From positions 1-6,579 of the forward strand of contig JACQVM010000048.1 in NCBI GenBank assembly GCA_016209785.1: a stretch of 6,579 nucleotides of DNA. The letters are read 5' to 3'. The notes under the pieces were generated by a model. That model was not told the DNA's origin. It did no database searches and saw only the letters and a list, made by a program, of their open reading frames with translations. Both the position numbers and the translations under genes were made by a program. Source of the stretch: Candidatus Melainabacteria bacterium. GTDB taxonomy: Bacteria; Cyanobacteriota; Vampirovibrionia; Obscuribacterales; Obscuribacteraceae. Positions 5,148-6,579 of this stretch are shown piece by piece. How positions within the stretch are numbered: the stretch's first letter is position 1; the number at the start of each line of letters is the position of its first letter.

Positions 5148-6579
5148 ATGATTAGAGCACTCCTTATTATTGTCATGTTCTTATGCCTAGCCGTGCCACT
5201 GGGCATTTGGTGGTTTGTTCAGCTAGGCTTGCCCCAACTAGCTGGTCTGATAACTATCTCCGAACTTACGGCCCCGGTTGTTGTTGTCTTTGATGGACGC
5301 GGTGTTCCATACATAGAGGCTAAGATGGATAGCGATTTATACCTTACCCAAGGCTATGTGACAGCCTGCAATCGTATGTTTCAAATGGATATGCTAAGGC
5401 GACTAGCAGAAGGTGAGCTCTCTGAGATTTATGGTCCTGCCACAGTTGCTTCAGACAAACTTGTAAGAACCATCGGATTTTCCAGGTTAGCTGAGGCTGA
5501 ACTAAATGCACTCTCTCAGCCAGCCAAAGAAAGCTTAGAAGCTTACTGCCGTGGGGTTAATTTTTACCTTTTCTCACACTTTAAGAAGTTACCCCTTGAG
5601 TTCTGGCTCCTTGGCTACAAGCCAAAGCCGTGGACTGCCAAGGACTCACTTGCCATATGGAAGTACTTAAGTTATGAGTTGGACCAATCTTGGCAATTGG
5701 ATGATTTACGAGAACGCATAACCCGCAAAATTGGAAGTCAAGATACTGATGCCTTGTTTGCTAACAGTCCTGCGCTTGGCCCCCACAAAGTTACCCAGGC
5801 ACCCTCTCTAAGCCCAACACAAGGAGGCTTTTGCAATCTAGGTAGTAAAAACCTAAAATTGGCTCGCGCCTTTTTACCTAACCTGGGCAGCACATCCTGG
5901 GCTGTAGCAGGCAAGGGATCAGCCAGCGGTGGAGCACTCTTAGCTTGCGATAAGCATACCCCTTTTTCCGAGCCTGATTACTTTTACCTATTATCCTTGG
6001 CATCACCTATGGTGCATGTAGCTGGAGCCTCTGTACCAGGCATTCCAGGAATTGTCTTGGGGCGCAATGACAATATTGCTTGGGGCAGTGCAGCACTCAA
6101 AGCCGATGTACAAGATCTCTTCCAAGAAGAGTTCAGCAACCGCTTTCCTAATCAATACAAAACACCTAGCGGCTGGCAAAATGCAACCGAGATAACCGAA
6201 GTAATTCCTGTAAGGTTTGCCAAAGACTTAGTACACAAGGTTGCTTTCACACGGCATGGACCCATCTTAGTCAAGCAAGGAAACACGGCTGTTGCTTTAA
6301 GTTGGTCAGGCACGTTAACAGGCAAGTCAGCACTCAATTCACTTTGGCACTTAAACCGGGCACACCGCTGGGAGGATTTTGTGGAGGCGCTTAAGGAATT
6401 TCCTGGGCCAGCTCAAGTGTTTACTTACGCTGATCGAGCCGGCAATATTGGCTACCAAGCTGCCGGCATTGTGCCCACAAGAACTAAAGCAAATGTAGGA
6501 ACATCAATAGTGACAGGCTGGGAATCCCAAGGAGACTGGACAGGAACAATTCCGTTTAACCAGCTCCCTAATACCCTTA
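5148..6579 (+). CDS. Penicillin acylase family (Ntn hydrolase) precursor, 3' end outside window
   Basis: The open frame gives 477 residues and leaves the window without a stop. Family members are usually about 700-850 residues, so roughly 250-350 should be missing. Residues 3-24 are a hydrophobic signal or membrane anchor, implying a periplasmic or extracytoplasmic enzyme. The alpha region shows GVPYIEA (52-58), then ACNRMFQMDMLRR (73-85), where N75 replaces the usual Asp of the AQDR motif. Autocatalytic cleavage is predicted at G247/S248 in LGSTSW, making S248 the N-terminal nucleophile of the beta chain. The family's usual GSN-x-W is GST-x-W here. Downstream, CDKH (267-270), PGIPGIVLGRNDNIAWG (297-313) and TRHGPI match conserved beta-chain segments. 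Such enzymes hydrolyse amide bonds of beta-lactams, acyl-homoserine lactones or related acylated amines; the substrate cannot be chosen here. ATG 5148 is taken because it begins the hydrophobic leader, though it has no SD. It follows the kinase by 46 bp in the same direction. Confidence 0.92.
   Translation, partial: MIRALLIIVMFLCLAVPLGIWWFVQLGLPQLAGLITISELTAPVVVVFDGRGVPYIEAKMDSDLYLTQGYVTACNRMFQMDMLRRLAEGELSEIYGPATVASDKLVRTIGFSRLAEAELNALSQPAKESLEAYCRGVNFYLFSHFKKLPLEFWLLGYKPKPWTAKDSLAIWKYLSYELDQSWQLDDLRERITRKIGSQDTDALFANSPALGPHKVTQAPSLSPTQGGFCNLGSKNLKLARAFLPNLGSTSWAVAGKGSASGGALLACDKHTPFSEPDYFYLLSLASPMVHVAGASVPGIPGIVLGRNDNIAWGSAALKADVQDLFQEEFSNRFPNQYKTPSGWQNATEITEVIPVRFAKDLVHKVAFTRHGPILVKQGNTAVALSWSGTLTGKSALNSLWHLNRAHRWEDFVEALKEFPGPAQVFTYADRAGNIGYQAAGIVPTRTKANVGTSIVTGWESQGDWTGTIPFNQLPNTL

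Noticed and set aside
1..6579. CRISPR arrays, tRNA or rRNA genes, insertion-sequence ends, attachment sites
   Set aside because: No regularly spaced repeats, no tRNA-like cloverleaf, no transposase and no long terminal inverted repeats were seen. Coding sequence fills nearly the whole window.

Overview
The window is bacterial, with moderate GC (roughly mid-40s percent by eye, not computed). It holds three protein genes and one short, signal-rich divergent intergenic region. I cannot assign a phylum. None of the three main genes has a well-placed strong Shine-Dalgarno sequence, which suggests a lineage that relies little on SD pairing. No cyanobacterial HIP1 octamers (GCGATCGC) were noticed. 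The large multi-PAS hybrid kinase suits an environmental, signalling-rich bacterium.

Layout. (1) From position 1208 leftwards off the window edge, on the minus strand, is a polytopic membrane protein of the GT-C / DUF2142-like glycosyltransferase type, lacking its 3' end. (2) Positions 1209-1396 separate it from a divergent gene. They hold a GC-rich hairpin, a consensus-like promoter whose 20-bp spacer is spanned by an 8-bp inverted repeat, a 7-bp direct repeat 21 bp apart, a possible 7-codon leader ORF with its own ribosome binding site, and a small palindrome next to the start codon. (3) Positions 1397-5101 (plus) encode a 1234-residue soluble hybrid histidine kinase: coiled coil, four PAS domains, HisKA, HATPase_c, a partly degenerate receiver, an intact receiver and a C-terminal HPt domain. 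(4) After a 46-bp gap with no terminator, a penicillin-acylase-family Ntn hydrolase runs from 5148 off the right edge. It has an N-terminal membrane/signal segment, the whole alpha region and the start of the beta chain with its nucleophilic serine.

How they may work together. The kinase looks like a cytoplasmic sensor feeding a His-Asp-His phosphorelay to a response regulator not encoded here. The acylase follows in the same direction and could be co-transcribed, though a TATAAT hexamer lies in the gap. Its substrate (beta-lactam, acyl-homoserine lactone or another amide) cannot be read from the sequence. The glycosyltransferase is divergent, and nothing ties it to the other two beyond the shared intergenic region.

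I see no clear undescribed system. The least explained signals are the inverted repeats around and inside the start of the kinase gene, especially a perfect 21-bp dyad at 1617-1637, and the arrangement of the kinase promoter and leader.
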